Part shown: piece after piece, positions 9,198 to 18,663 of the stretch
Position numbering within the stretch: the stretch's first letter is position 1
Layout: each line of letters opens with the position of its first letter
Assembly (NCBI GenBank): GCA_963518955.1
Contig: CAUQKI010000001.1
Span: 186,001 to 250,000, forward strand
Direction: 5' to 3'
Length of the DNA: 64,000 nt
Source: JABCPE02 sp963518955
GTDB lineage: Bacteria > Bacteroidota > Bacteroidia > Flavobacteriales > Weeksellaceae
Notes under the pieces: generated by a model
The model's database searches: none
What the model was told of the DNA's origin: nothing
What the model saw: only the letters and a program-made list of their open reading frames with translations
Made by a program: the position numbers and the translations under genes

Positions 9198-9720
9198 TTA
9201 CTCTAACCTTTGATATGTATAATATTCATAATAACTCTTTGTCCATGTAAAATATAACAAAAGAAATACTGCTCCTCTTCGTGATGTAGATTCTACAATA
9301 CCCAAATCATTATCCTGATTTTTATACAAATGAAGTTTTTTAACATTAAAAGCTCCTAATACATAAGGAATAAGAGCAGGTTTTACATTTTGGTTTTTTA
9401 GAAGATATATATTATTCTTTTTTCTATACTTATACTGTCTTGTAATTTTAGAATTATCATTTCGTATAATCTCTATCTGCAGATTCTTATCATCTTTTAC
9501 GAAAATAGAAAATTTATCATACCCTTCCATTTTATCAAGCGTAAGAGTATCTTTTGATAATTTTCTATCTAAAAGTTTAAGAATATTACCTTTTTTTTGT
9601 ATTTTCATAAACTCCACTAATATCAGAATTTTCGGTATTTATGTCTTTTACCTTCAGTTTGTTTATTCCTCCACATGAAGAAAGAATAAGCATTACAAAG
9701 AAAATTATACTTTTTTTCAT
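9198..9720 (-). pseudogene. Small lipoprotein gene split by a one-base frameshift in a poly-A tract
   Basis: An ATG at 9720 opens a lipoprotein signal peptide, MKKSIIFFVMLILSSCGG, with a lipobox (LSSC). That frame continues through DISGVYEN, a common beginning in Bacteroidota lipoproteins, and then meets a stop right after an A8 run (T8 on the plus strand, 9591-9598). The other frame stays open without a break from the run to 9198. With seven A's instead of eight the whole 523-base span, less one, becomes a 173-residue lipoprotein. The 139-codon stretch from a GTG at 9617 is therefore a fragment rather than an independent gene. It begins 8 bases after argS and is probably in its transcript. 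The body has no family I recognise. The cause could be a real mutation, slippage-based switching or a sequencing error. Confidence 0.75.
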
Positions 9721-9728
9721 AGTTTCAT

Positions 9729-11489
9729 TTACATTCTATCCACCACGCCTATTCCGAGCAAGTGTAAAGACTTTCTAATCACCACACCTGTGAGTTGGGA
9801 CAGATATAGTCGGAATTTTTTCACCTCTTCGTTTTCGTTGTTCAAAATCGGATTGTTTTGGTAAAAAGCATTGTAGAGTTTCACCACTTCATAAACATAA
9901 TTAGCCAAATGGGCAGGGCTGAGTGCCGCCGCCGCTTTGCTTACGGTCTCCTTGTATTCACTCAGAGCAATGATAAGTTCTTTCTCATTCTCACTAAGGG
10001 CGATGTTTTCAGAGAAATTGAAATCCGTTCCTTCAGCTCTTTTCAATAAAGACTGAATTCTAGCGTAAGCATACTGAATGAATGGCCCTGTATTCCCATT
10101 GAAATCGACACTTTCCTCTGGATTGAAAAGCATTTTTTTCTTCGGATCTACTTTTAGCATAAAATATTTCAACGCTCCAAGACCTACGATTTCATAAGAT
10201 TTTTCTTTTTCCTCTTCGGTCAGGGCTTCCAGCTTTCCAAGTTCCTGCGCTTTTTCCTTCGCCGTAAGATACATTTCCTGCATCAGGTCATCGGCATCTA
10301 CCACTGTTCCTTCACGAGATTTCATCTTCCCATTAGGAAGTTCCACCATTCCGTAGGAAAGATGGTAAAGGTGATCCGCCCAGCTGTAGCCGAGTTTTTT
10401 AAGGATTTTAAACAAAACCTGAAAATGATAATCCTGCTCATTTCCCACCGTGTAGATAAGTCTCTGTATATCATTATCCGCGAAACGCCCCACTGCCGTT
10501 CCTAAATCCTGCGTGATATAGACAGATGTGCCATCCCCACGAAGAAGAAGTTTTTCATCCAAGCCTTCATCGGTAAGGTCGCACCATACAGAGCCATCTT
10601 CTCTGGTGAAGAAAACACCTTTGAACAGACCTTCTTTTATCAAATCTTTACCCAAAAGGTAAGTTTGGCTTTCGTATTGAACTTGGTCAAAATCTACCCC
10701 AAGGCGCTTATAAGTTTCCGCAAATCCCGCATAAACCCAAGCGTTCATTTTCTCCCAAAGGTTTCTTACTTTTTCATCGCCATTTTCCCAGTCCAAAAGC
10801 ATTTTTTGAGCCTCTAAAATAGACGGCGCTTGTTTTTTAGCCGTTTCTTCGTCCATGCCTTGTTCTTTCAGTTGGGCTATTTCTGCTTTGTAATGTTTAT
10901 CAAATTCCACATAGTAATTTCCTACCAGCTTGTCGCCTTTGGTCTGCGTAGATTCTGGCGTTGCTCCATTCCCGAATTTTTCCCACGCCAGCATAGATTT
11001 ACAAATGTGAATTCCTCTATCATTGATGATTTGGGTTTTGATGACATTGTAACCCTCTTCTTCCAAAATATTAGCAATAGAAAAACCTAAAAGATTATTT
11101 CTAATGTGTCCCAAATGCAAAGGCTTGTTGGTATTTGGCGAAGAATATTCCACCATAATGGTTTCGTTCTTAGGTGTGATTTTCTCTAAATTTTCGGAAA
11201 GATTTTTAAAACTTTGCAAGAAAACATTGTCCTTTAATTTTAGGTTAAGAAAACCTTTCACAATGTTATAATTTTCTACAAAATCCACCTCCGAAAGTAC
11301 CTTGTCGCCAAGTTCTGTCGCGATGATATCTGGACTTTTCTTCAAAACTTTAACCAAAGGAAAAGTCACGACCGTAAAATCTCCTTCGAAATCAGGTTTT
11401 GTCTGCTGAATTTCAGGAACGAAATCCACCAAACCAAAATTCTCTGCTAAAACTTTCTGTATTTTTTCAAGTAATATCTCTCTAACCAT
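9729..11489 (-). CDS. argS: Arginyl-tRNA synthetase
   Basis: 586 residues, class I synthetase charging tRNA-Arg. The N-terminal Add-1 domain (residues about 1-85) is followed by the HIGH-type motif PLHLGHIRNN at about 120-129 and the catalytic Rossmann fold. GKMKSREG at about 386-393 stands where class I enzymes have KMSKS. The C-terminal DALR anticodon-binding domain ends in HLLGIGVVDRM. The length fits the bacterial enzyme. A promoter-like box lies just upstream (11507-11514) and the susCD terminator separates it from the preceding genes. Confidence 0.97.
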   Translation of the reverse strand: MVREILLEKIQKVLAENFGLVDFVPEIQQTKPDFEGDFTVVTFPLVKVLKKSPDIIATELGDKVLSEVDFVENYNIVKGFLNLKLKDNVFLQSFKNLSENLEKITPKNETIMVEYSSPNTNKPLHLGHIRNNLLGFSIANILEEEGYNVIKTQIINDRGIHICKSMLAWEKFGNGATPESTQTKGDKLVGNYYVEFDKHYKAEIAQLKEQGMDEETAKKQAPSILEAQKMLLDWENGDEKVRNLWEKMNAWVYAGFAETYKRLGVDFDQVQYESQTYLLGKDLIKEGLFKGVFFTREDGSVWCDLTDEGLDEKLLLRGDGTSVYITQDLGTAVGRFADNDIQRLIYTVGNEQDYHFQVLFKILKKLGYSWADHLYHLSYGMVELPNGKMKSREGTVVDADDLMQEMYLTAKEKAQELGKLEALTEEEKEKSYEIVGLGALKYFMLKVDPKKKMLFNPEESVDFNGNTGPFIQYAYARIQSLLKRAEGTDFNFSENIALSENEKELIIALSEYKETVSKAAAALSPAHLANYVYEVVKLYNAFYQNNPILNNENEEVKKFRLYLSQLTGVVIRKSLHLLGIGVVDRM

Positions 11490-11506
11490 AATGAATAAAA
11501 TAATCG

Positions 11507-11514
11507 CAAAGATA
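11507..11514 (-). promoter_or_regulatory. Bacteroidota-type -7 box for argS
   Basis: Read on the minus strand the bases are TATCTTTG, matching the TAnnTTTG -7 element of Bacteroidota sigma-70, 18 bases before the argS ATG. It lies just inside the T-rich tail of the susCD terminator. I see no good -33 TTG. Confidence 0.45.
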
Positions 11515-11555
11515 AAAAATATAAAGGAAATCCCTGAAAAAGAGATTCCCTTTAT
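11513..11555 (-). terminator. Terminator of the susC-susD transcript
   Basis: A 15-base imperfect stem (11521-11535 with 11541-11555) around the loop GAAAA. The two mismatches seen on the plus strand become G-U pairs on the minus strand, and the U-rich tail also lies on the minus side. It therefore terminates leftward transcription after susD. Confidence 0.75.
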
Positions 11556-11583
11556 AAAAAATTAGTTAAAAATGAAGAGGTTA

Positions 11584-13020
11584 TTAGTTATCCCACCAAA
11601 CTCTATTGCTCAGCCCTGTGTATGGAATCGGAATCCCTGGCCCAGCCACTAGATTGGCTCTATTAGAGTTAATTTCCACATCTGGATATGGTAGGTTTCT
11701 CGGAATGACATTGGAAGTAGTGTTATTCGCTGCTGGTGTGAGAGCAGGATAGCCTGTTCTTCTCCAATCTACCCAAGACTCATAAGATGCTTGGAACATG
11801 GTAATCCATTTTTGCTCCATGATTCTCTGTAAAGTCCCATTATAAGCTACATTAGCATTTGCTAAATATGCTGCTGCAGAAGAAGATAAACCTAATGCTG
11901 CGAAATCCTGTGTAATCGCTGCTTGATACGCCGCTTGCGCTCTTGAATCAGATGCTCTGTGATACACTTCTGCTTTGATGAAATTAACTTCCGCTGCACT
12001 CAGCAGAACCACAGGAGCTTTTATAGATGCATAAGCGCTTCCTACACGGGAATATCTATTCTTTTTAGAGTCTTCTTCATCATTTCCTGGTGCATTACCC
12101 AAATACTGTCCTTTTAATCCTAAAACATTATTAGCAACAGGCTCAAAATAAACACCTACCCTAGGGTCTGACAATGCTTTCATCTTATCTACAATTGTAC
12201 TGGATACTGCTTGGTCACTTCTTCCAGAAAGCACATCAAACTGATAGATAGGATTAGCATTAGCAGCTACAGAACCAAAAACCACCTTTGCATCATCCAC
12301 ACTAGTTTCTATAAGACTTGGATTAGAAGCCAAGAAATTCGCTGCTGCATTGGGTTGTCTGCTGCTTAAATGGTTTAGTAATCGTAGTTTTAGTGAATTT
12401 CCATATTTTTTCCATTTTGCTACATCTCCTCCATAGACTACATCTCCAGAAATAGTTTCTGTTCCTACCGAAAGAGCTGCTAGCCCCTCATCTATCATGG
12501 TAATAAGCGCCGGATAGATATTTTCCTGTCTGTCATAAGCTGGAGTAATGTTAGATCTTCCCTGTAAAGCCTCAGAAAAAGGGACATCTCCAAACATATC
12601 TGTAATTACACTGAATGCATGAGCCTGAAGAAGCTTAGAAACTCCTACATATGTCTGACTTCCAGAAGCTGCAGCTTTATTTTCCAATTCCTTCATATCC
12701 ATTAGTGTATTGTAAAGAGCTGTCCAAGTTCCATCTGTAGCTGATGAGGTTATTCTATATTGAGCATAGTCAAGAGGCTGTGCTCTATGTCCTGCATAAT
12801 GCTGAACAATACTTGCTGGCATTCTAGTTCCCTCACCACCAAGAGCAAAGGCAAAACCAACCTGTGAGCCGCTAAGAAGTCCTGACAAAGAAGCTTGTGA
12901 AGGATTATTAGGATCAACATTAATATCCAACTCCTGTCTACAAGAGGTAATTACTAAAGGAGTTGCTGTCAAAGCTAAAAGAACAGCATATTTAGATATA
13001 TTATTTCTAATTTTTTTCAT
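11584..13020 (-). CDS. SusD/RagB-like outer-membrane lipoprotein
   Basis: 478 residues with a lipoprotein signal (lipobox VITSC at about 23-27) followed by RQELDINVDPNNP. The DPNNPS motif and the TPR-like helical body (for example NFIKAEVYHRASDS) are those of the SusD-like family 2 proteins. These sit as a lid on a SusC-type TonB-dependent transporter and bind the substrate at the cell surface. It follows susC by 12 bases and ends at a terminator, so the two form one operon. The C-terminal part (YESWVDWRRTGYPALTPAANN) is also typical. The substrate, glycan or peptide, cannot be told. This gene is intact although its susC partner is frameshifted. Confidence 0.93.
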   Translation of the reverse strand: MKKIRNNISKYAVLLALTATPLVITSCRQELDINVDPNNPSQASLSGLLSGSQVGFAFALGGEGTRMPASIVQHYAGHRAQPLDYAQYRITSSATDGTWTALYNTLMDMKELENKAAASGSQTYVGVSKLLQAHAFSVITDMFGDVPFSEALQGRSNITPAYDRQENIYPALITMIDEGLAALSVGTETISGDVVYGGDVAKWKKYGNSLKLRLLNHLSSRQPNAAANFLASNPSLIETSVDDAKVVFGSVAANANPIYQFDVLSGRSDQAVSSTIVDKMKALSDPRVGVYFEPVANNVLGLKGQYLGNAPGNDEEDSKKNRYSRVGSAYASIKAPVVLLSAAEVNFIKAEVYHRASDSRAQAAYQAAITQDFAALGLSSSAAAYLANANVAYNGTLQRIMEQKWITMFQASYESWVDWRRTGYPALTPAANNTTSNVIPRNLPYPDVEINSNRANLVAGPGIPIPYTGLSNRVWWDN

Positions 13021-13032
13021 TTTTCTTAGTTT

Positions 13033-15907
13033 TTAGAATTGAACTTTTAAATTAACACCAAAGCTTCTTGTCGAAGGGAATGCAAAACGAGAAACCCCTT
13101 GTGCATTTCCTGTCCCGAAAGAACTTGATTCTGGGTCTATGTGAGGTACCTTTGTCCATAAGAAAAGATTTCTACCAAATACACCCACATCTATACTTCT
13201 TATGAAATCAAATCCTGCTGGTCGGAAACTATATCCTAAGCTGATTTCACGAAGTTTTACCCAGTCATTTTTATACACATAAGCTTCTGTTGGAAGTGAA
13301 CCATAATAATTTCGATCTATCGCAATAGCCGTTGTATTTGGTGTGCCTGCAGATGTTACCCCAGGGAAAACTATTGTTCCCTTTTCTCTTTCTAATGTCT
13401 TAGCAGATACACCATAGAAATCCAACAATTCTTCCGTTCCATTAAACAAATAACCCCCTTGTCTAATATCCAGTTGTGCAGTAAGATATACACCCTTATA
13501 CTTAAAGGATGTTCCTACACTTCCTGTCCAGTCTGGTTCTACATGCCCTAGGACTTGACCACTCTGGATCATTGGCTTACCATTACTTCCCACCAAAATA
13601 TTTCCATTCGCATCTCTCATGTAAGCGCTACCAACGATAGAACCATATCTTTCACCTTTTACAGCATAGATAGCAGGGTTTCCAGAGAAACCTCCCATAT
13701 ATATTCTATCTGTCTTAGGGTGAGTTTCTTCCACCAATGAACGGATTCTACTGAAATTAAAATTAACTTCCCAGTTGAAATCCTTCGTTTTGATTGGCGT
13801 TACTTTCAGTCCTGCTTCTATACCTTTAGAGGAAGTTTTTCCTGTATTTTCTATAGATACAACAGCTCCTGATGCAGGAGAAATCCTAAGATTGATAATT
13901 CCATCTGTATTCTTGTTTTCAAAATATGTGAACTCTAAACCAATTCTATTCTTCAAGAAACGAAGTTCTGTTCCTGCCTCATATTCTGTTGTAAATTCTG
14001 GTTTCAAATCAGGATTATTCCAAGTGTTTGCTACTGTATATCCTACAAAAGTTGCTAAATCATTACTATATGGGAATTTAAACCCTGGTACAAATCCATC
14101 ACCATACTCTGCTTTTCTATATGCTTGAAAAACTAAATAAGGATCCGCATCTCTTGCCGTTCTGGAAATCCCCGCACGCACTTTACCATAACTTAATATA
14201 TCCTTATTAATCTTAAATGCATCCGAGAAAATGAATGAACCACTTTACCCCAGGATAAAAATAACTTCTATTGTTTTCTGGTAAAGTAGATGCCATTTCA
14301 TATCTTCCTACTAGGTCTAGGAACAAATAATTTTTGTAACTCAAAGAAACATCCCCAAAGAAACCAAATAATGTTCTTTTGGTTTCATGATTGTATAGTG
14401 GATCAGAAGTAGCAATATTATTAGTATTTACCAACCCTGGAGCGGCCAATTCTGTTCCTGTAATAATATTATTTCTCTGAGTTCTCTTATTATAATCTTG
14501 CCCTAAAATCACTATTAATGCCAAGTTATCATTAATATTAGTATTGATATTTGCCATCAATGTGGAAGTAAGCTCATTTCTCTTTATATCATCATAAGAT
14601 AAGTATCCTTTAGGTTTTGAACCCGAATATATATCCCTGAATATTACTCTATTATCTACAAAATAATCATTTCCTAATCTATAAGTCAGTTTCAACCATT
14701 TTGTTAAATCATATCCTAAGTTCAAACTCGCAATGAAACGGTCACTAGAAGTTTTAGCAGAGTTCTTATAAACTGACCAATATGGGTTATCAAAACTTCC
14801 TCCACGGAAATTGATTTGTTCGCCCGTAGTAGGATTAACATAGCCATACCCCTTCAAATCCCAGCTTACAGGCGTATGGAACAAGGCGAAAATAGGGTTG
14901 TTCCCATCCTGTCCAGAAAATGGAACATTTCCTTTCGTAGTGTTATAGGAGACATTTATTCCCGCATTGAATTTTTCTGTAACCTGTGTATTTCCATTAA
15001 ACCTAAAATTAGTTTTCTCATATTCTTGGTTCGGAACTATGGATGTCTGCAAGGAATGTCCTGCTGACAAGAATATATTAGATTTATTAAATGAATGTGA
15101 CAAAGACACATTATTATTTCTTGTCACTCCTGTCTGTAAAAACTGCTTTCTCGGGTCATAAACAGAGAGCGTCACATTTTTACCTGCCGCTTCACTATAT
15201 ACAGTCTGTCCTTGTATTTTTGGTCCCCAAGAATAAGAAGTTCCTTCTCCATACACACCTCTACTCCCTTGTGCATAGACTGTCTGATAATCTGGAAGAA
15301 CCAAAGCATTATCTACCGCAACCTGCGTAGAAAGGGTGATTTGTGGCTTCCCTGCTCTTGCTTTCCCTGATTTCGTTGTGATGAGAATAACCCCATTAGA
15401 ACCTCTATTTCCATAAAGAACAGCTCCAGCAGCACCTTTCAGGATATTGATACTCTCAATATCATCAGGGTTGATATCCGCTGCTCTGTTTGGAGAAGAA
15501 ATTCCTGTAACGGTGTTTGAGTTCCCATCATTCGCATTAGTGATGGGAACTCCGTCAATTACATACAGAGGCTCGTTAGAATTAGTAAGAGATTTCGCAC
15601 CTCCCCTTATTACCAATCTACTCCCAGAACCTGGCGCCCCGCCAGAAGAGATTACCTGAAGTCCTGCTGCTTTCCCCGAAAGCGAGTTGACTAAGTTCTG
15701 ATTCCCAACTTTTGACAAGTCATCTCCGCCTACTTTCGTAGTTGAATACCCAAGAGATTTATTATCCCTCTTAATTCCCAGAGCAGTAATTACCACCTCG
15801 CCGATTTCCTTGACTTTCACAGAGTCTTTTGGTTTTTCCTGTGCGTTTCCTATCACAAAGGAAGAAGAAAGAACAACTGCCAAGACATTTGATGTTAGTT
15901 TCTTCAT
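13033..15907 (-). pseudogene. SusC/RagA-like TonB-dependent outer-membrane transporter, split by a frameshift
   Basis: Two reading frames make up one transporter. The 564-codon N-terminal part (15907 to 14213) has a signal peptide, a TonB-box-like region (EIGEVVITALGIKRD), the plug domain (NLVNSLSGKAAGLQV; PLYVIDGVPI; ILKGAAGAVLYGNRGSNGVILITTK) and the first barrel strands. The C-terminal part, open to 13033, carries the remaining barrel and the usual last strand ending in a phenylalanine (FGVNLKVQF). The frames meet near 14244-14246, where an extra A in GTAAAGTGG turns PGVSGSFIFSDAFK into PGVKWFIHFLGCI and a stop. Without it the product is 957 residues, normal for the family. It lacks the usual N-terminal carboxypeptidase-like domain. 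It is probably inactive unless the shift is a read error. Confidence 0.88.
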
Positions 15908-15987
15908 AATTAAAAGTTATTTTGGTTTTTCTTTGACAATTTTATAACATTTTTTTAATAAAAACAATAGATGTGTAAAAAAAATAT

Positions 15988-15995
15988 TAAATTTG
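15988..15995 (+). promoter_or_regulatory. -7 box candidate for rnhB
   Basis: TAAATTTG fits TAnnTTTG and lies 40 bases before the rnhB ATG in the 128-base space between the divergent susC and rnhB genes. No clear -33 TTG is seen. Confidence 0.35.
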
Positions 15996-16035
15996 TGCTA
16001 AATTTTATTTAAAACCTAATTTTTATTGAATATTT

Positions 16036-16635
16036 ATGAATTTAAAGCGTTTTTGGTCTGGAATTTGCATCGAGGCTGGTTGTGATGAGGTAGGGAGAGG
16101 CTGTCTGGCAGGCCCTGTGGTCGCTGCCGCTGTGATTATTGATGAAAATTTTGACCACAACCTCATCAATGACTCCAAGAAACTCACCACAAAGGTTCGG
16201 TTAGAATTAGACCAATACATCAGGGAAAATGCTGTGGATTTTGCGATTGCAGAAGTTCCACCGTCTTTCATTGACCAGCATAACATCCTAAATGCCAGCA
16301 TCCATACGATGCACTTAGCATTAGACCAGCTAAAAACCCGGCCAGAGCTGATTTTAGTGGACGGGAATAGGTTTCATCCGTATAATTTTATTCCACATGA
16401 GTGCATTGTAAAAGGCGACAGCAAGGTGCTTTCTATCGCAGCTGCTTCTATTTTAGCTAAAAACTACCGAGACCAGCTCATGCTGAAACTCCACGAAGAA
16501 TTCCCTGAGTACGCCTGGGACAAGAATGTAGGCTATCCCACCAAAGCCCATAGAGAAGCCATTAAGAAATATGGCGCTACGCCTTATCACAGGATGAGTT
16601 TTAAACTTCTAAGCGATTCTGATAAACCTTCCTGA
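16036..16635 (+). CDS. rnhB: Ribonuclease HII
   Basis: 199 residues. It removes ribonucleotides misincorporated in DNA and RNA primers in RNA-DNA hybrids. The active-site signature GCDEVGRGCLAGPVVAAAV runs from about residue 15, with the acidic pair D17-E18. The third acid is in ILVDGN at about 109. GDSKVLSIAAASILAK and the NVGYPTKAHREAI segment are the standard C-terminal motifs of RNase HII. The length is normal. It is divergent from susC and is followed by the symporter with its own promoter. Confidence 0.96.
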   Translation: MNLKRFWSGICIEAGCDEVGRGCLAGPVVAAAVIIDENFDHNLINDSKKLTTKVRLELDQYIRENAVDFAIAEVPPSFIDQHNILNASIHTMHLALDQLKTRPELILVDGNRFHPYNFIPHECIVKGDSKVLSIAAASILAKNYRDQLMLKLHEEFPEYAWDKNVGYPTKAHREAIKKYGATPYHRMSFKLLSDSDKPS

Positions 16636-16690
16636 TGATTTAATAATTTGCTTAAAAGACTCTTATGTTTCCTCTTTTTAGTTTATTCAT

Positions 16691-16698
16691 TATATTTG
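16691..16698 (+). promoter_or_regulatory. -7 box for the DAACS symporter
   Basis: TATATTTG matches TAnnTTTG and lies 19 bases before the ATG at 16718, a typical leader length for these bacteria. Confidence 0.5.
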
Positions 16699-16717
16699 CA
16701 ACAAACAAAAAGTAGTA

Positions 16718-18142
16718 ATGAATTCATTTATATTTAGATTATTTCCATTATTGATAATGACTCTTGGAGCTGTTGTCTATGGAATTAACTTTTTTTCACC
16801 TCTTTCTAAGGCGGTGCTCTCTGGGACGCATTTTATCATCGGTGGAGCTTTTTTATTTTATGCCATTTTGAAAAAAGACCTTACGACTTGGATACTTACC
16901 AGCATGATTGTGGGCGTGGTGATAGGTGTGGAGTTTCCTGGTGTAGCGATGGCTCTACAGCCTCTGAGCAGCGGGTTTATCAAATTAGTAAAAACCATTG
17001 TAGGTCCTATTTTATTTGCAACTCTGGTTTATGGAATTGCTGGACACTCTGACCTAAAACAAGTAGGAAGAATGGCGTGGAAGTCTTTACTCTATTTCAA
17101 TGTAGCGACCACTCTTGCTATCCTAATAGGTTTGGTATCCATCAATATATCCAATGCTGGCGTAGGGATAGATTTGAGCCAATTTCCTCAGCACGACCTT
17201 CCTTCTGGTTCGGGAGTCAAAGAGAATGATTTAAAGGCTCTGAAACAAATTCCTGAGGCTGACCAATGGATATACAAGACCACGGCTTTCTTCCGTGATA
17301 TTTTTCCTGAAAATATTATAAAATCTATTTATGAAAATCAGGTACTACAAATTGTAGTTTTTTCTGTGGTTTTTGGTATCGGGCTGGCTATGCTGGATGA
17401 GAAAAAGAAAAAACCAATGATAGATTTTGTAGAAAGTCTAGCGGAAGTGATGTTTAAATATACTAAAATAGTGATGTATTTTGCTCCTGTGGGAGTAGGT
17501 GCAGCGATGGCATACACGGTAGGACATATGGGAATAGACATTTTAAAATATCTGTTCTTACTCCTGCTGACTCTTTATGCCGCGATATTTGCATTTGTTA
17601 TGCTGGTATTACTGCCTTTGGCTATGTATCTGAAAATCCCAATCAAGAACTTCGTTTCTGCCATCAAAGAGCCTGTTTCTATCGCCTTTGCTACGACAAG
17701 CTCTGATGCTGCCTTGCCTAAAGTAATGAGCAATATGGAAGCTTTTGGCGTGCCTCGTAGAATTGTTTCCTTTGTGGTGCCTACAGGATATAGCTTTAAC
17801 CTTGATGGAACTGCGCTTTATCTATCATTAGCATCTATATTCGTGGCTCAGGCTGCTGGAATGGAATTGACTTTCGGACAGCAACTACTGATGTGCCTTA
17901 CATTGATGATTACAAGTAAGGGAGTAGCTGCCATACCGAGAGCCTCTCTGATTGTCCTTATCGCTACAGCTGAACAATTTGGGCTTCCGCTAATTATCAT
18001 TTCTGCTATTTTAGGAATTGATGAACTGATGGACATGGGTAGAACCTCTCTGAATGTGATAGGAAACTGTATGGCTTCCGTTTTCATCGCAAAATGGGAA
18101 GGAGAATTTGACCAAGAAAAAGCCGAAAATTATGGAAAATAG
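16718..18142 (+). CDS. Dicarboxylate/amino acid:cation symporter (DAACS family)
   Basis: 474 residues with about ten to eleven hydrophobic segments. It belongs to the glutamate/C4-dicarboxylate symporter family (GltP/DctA-like), which imports acidic amino acids or C4 acids with Na+ or H+. The conserved hairpin sequence FATTSSDAALPKVM matches the serine-rich SSSAALP motif, and GYSFNLDGTALYLSLASIFVAQ is the NMDGT-type cation-binding helix. The first 60 residues form extra helices compared with E. coli GltP. Substrate preference cannot be read from the sequence. Confidence 0.9.
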   Translation: MNSFIFRLFPLLIMTLGAVVYGINFFSPLSKAVLSGTHFIIGGAFLFYAILKKDLTTWILTSMIVGVVIGVEFPGVAMALQPLSSGFIKLVKTIVGPILFATLVYGIAGHSDLKQVGRMAWKSLLYFNVATTLAILIGLVSINISNAGVGIDLSQFPQHDLPSGSGVKENDLKALKQIPEADQWIYKTTAFFRDIFPENIIKSIYENQVLQIVVFSVVFGIGLAMLDEKKKKPMIDFVESLAEVMFKYTKIVMYFAPVGVGAAMAYTVGHMGIDILKYLFLLLLTLYAAIFAFVMLVLLPLAMYLKIPIKNFVSAIKEPVSIAFATTSSDAALPKVMSNMEAFGVPRRIVSFVVPTGYSFNLDGTALYLSLASIFVAQAAGMELTFGQQLLMCLTLMITSKGVAAIPRASLIVLIATAEQFGLPLIIISAILGIDELMDMGRTSLNVIGNCMASVFIAKWEGEFDQEKAENYGK

Positions 18143-18632
18143 AAAAAATCAATTGAGAAATATTTTTAGTATTTTGCTCATATCTTTCTCTGCAGGACTG
18201 TATGCACAGGATGGTTTTTCTTTTAAAAGGAGTGTCCTTGACAAAACAGCTATTGGCTTGGATTACAACTACATTGGAAGAAATACACTCGCTGTAGGTA
18301 TAGACTACAATGCAGGAAGACAGGACAAATCCATCACAATAGGGGCTTTCGGGCGTTATTTCAGAGGAAAAGACAGCAAAGACCATTTTATCCCAGAACT
18401 AAAAGTAGGATATTATGATGGCGGTGGGTATGCTGGTTTGGTGGTTTCTACTAAACATTTCAGCCCTATTGTAGGTTTTTCTTTTTTGAAATTTATGAAT
18501 GTTTATGGAGGATATTCTATTCCTTTTGATTCTGAAAAGAACCTAAATGGCTTTTCTATAGGAGTAAGTATCAATATTGGTCTGACGCAAATAAGTAAAT
18601 ATTACGACAAATTTACTTTTAAACTCATGTAA
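18132..18632 (+). CDS. Small secreted outer-membrane-like protein, unknown
   Basis: 166 residues from the ATG at 18132, which overlaps the end of the symporter by 11 bases. A frame-compatible TTG at 18108 lies further inside the symporter and gives a poorer start. A signal peptide (LRNIFSILLISFSAGLYA, cleavage before QDG) is followed by alternating hydrophobic segments such as AIGLDYNYIGRN, SITIGAFGRYFRG and GLVVSTKHFSP. These look like antiparallel beta strands of a small barrel. No family is recognised. The overlap suggests co-transcription with the symporter, and a terminator follows immediately. Confidence 0.65.
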   Translation: MENRKNQLRNIFSILLISFSAGLYAQDGFSFKRSVLDKTAIGLDYNYIGRNTLAVGIDYNAGRQDKSITIGAFGRYFRGKDSKDHFIPELKVGYYDGGGYAGLVVSTKHFSPIVGFSFLKFMNVYGGYSIPFDSEKNLNGFSIGVSINIGLTQISKYYDKFTFKLM

Positions 18633-18633
18633 T

Positions 18634-18660
18634 AAAAACTCCACACTTAGTGGAGTTTTT
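18634..18660. terminator. Bidirectional terminator between the secreted protein and ftsZ
   Basis: An 11-base perfect stem (18634-18644 with 18650-18660) whose ends are A5 and T5, with a 5-base loop. Two genes converge on it, and both strands present a T run after the stem. Confidence 0.85.
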
Positions 18661-18663
18661 ATT

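Noticed and set aside
9198..9617. A separate 139-codon gene starting at GTG 9617
   Set aside because: The frame joins naturally to the lipoprotein signal peptide upstream after a one-base correction in the A8 run, so it is a fragment.
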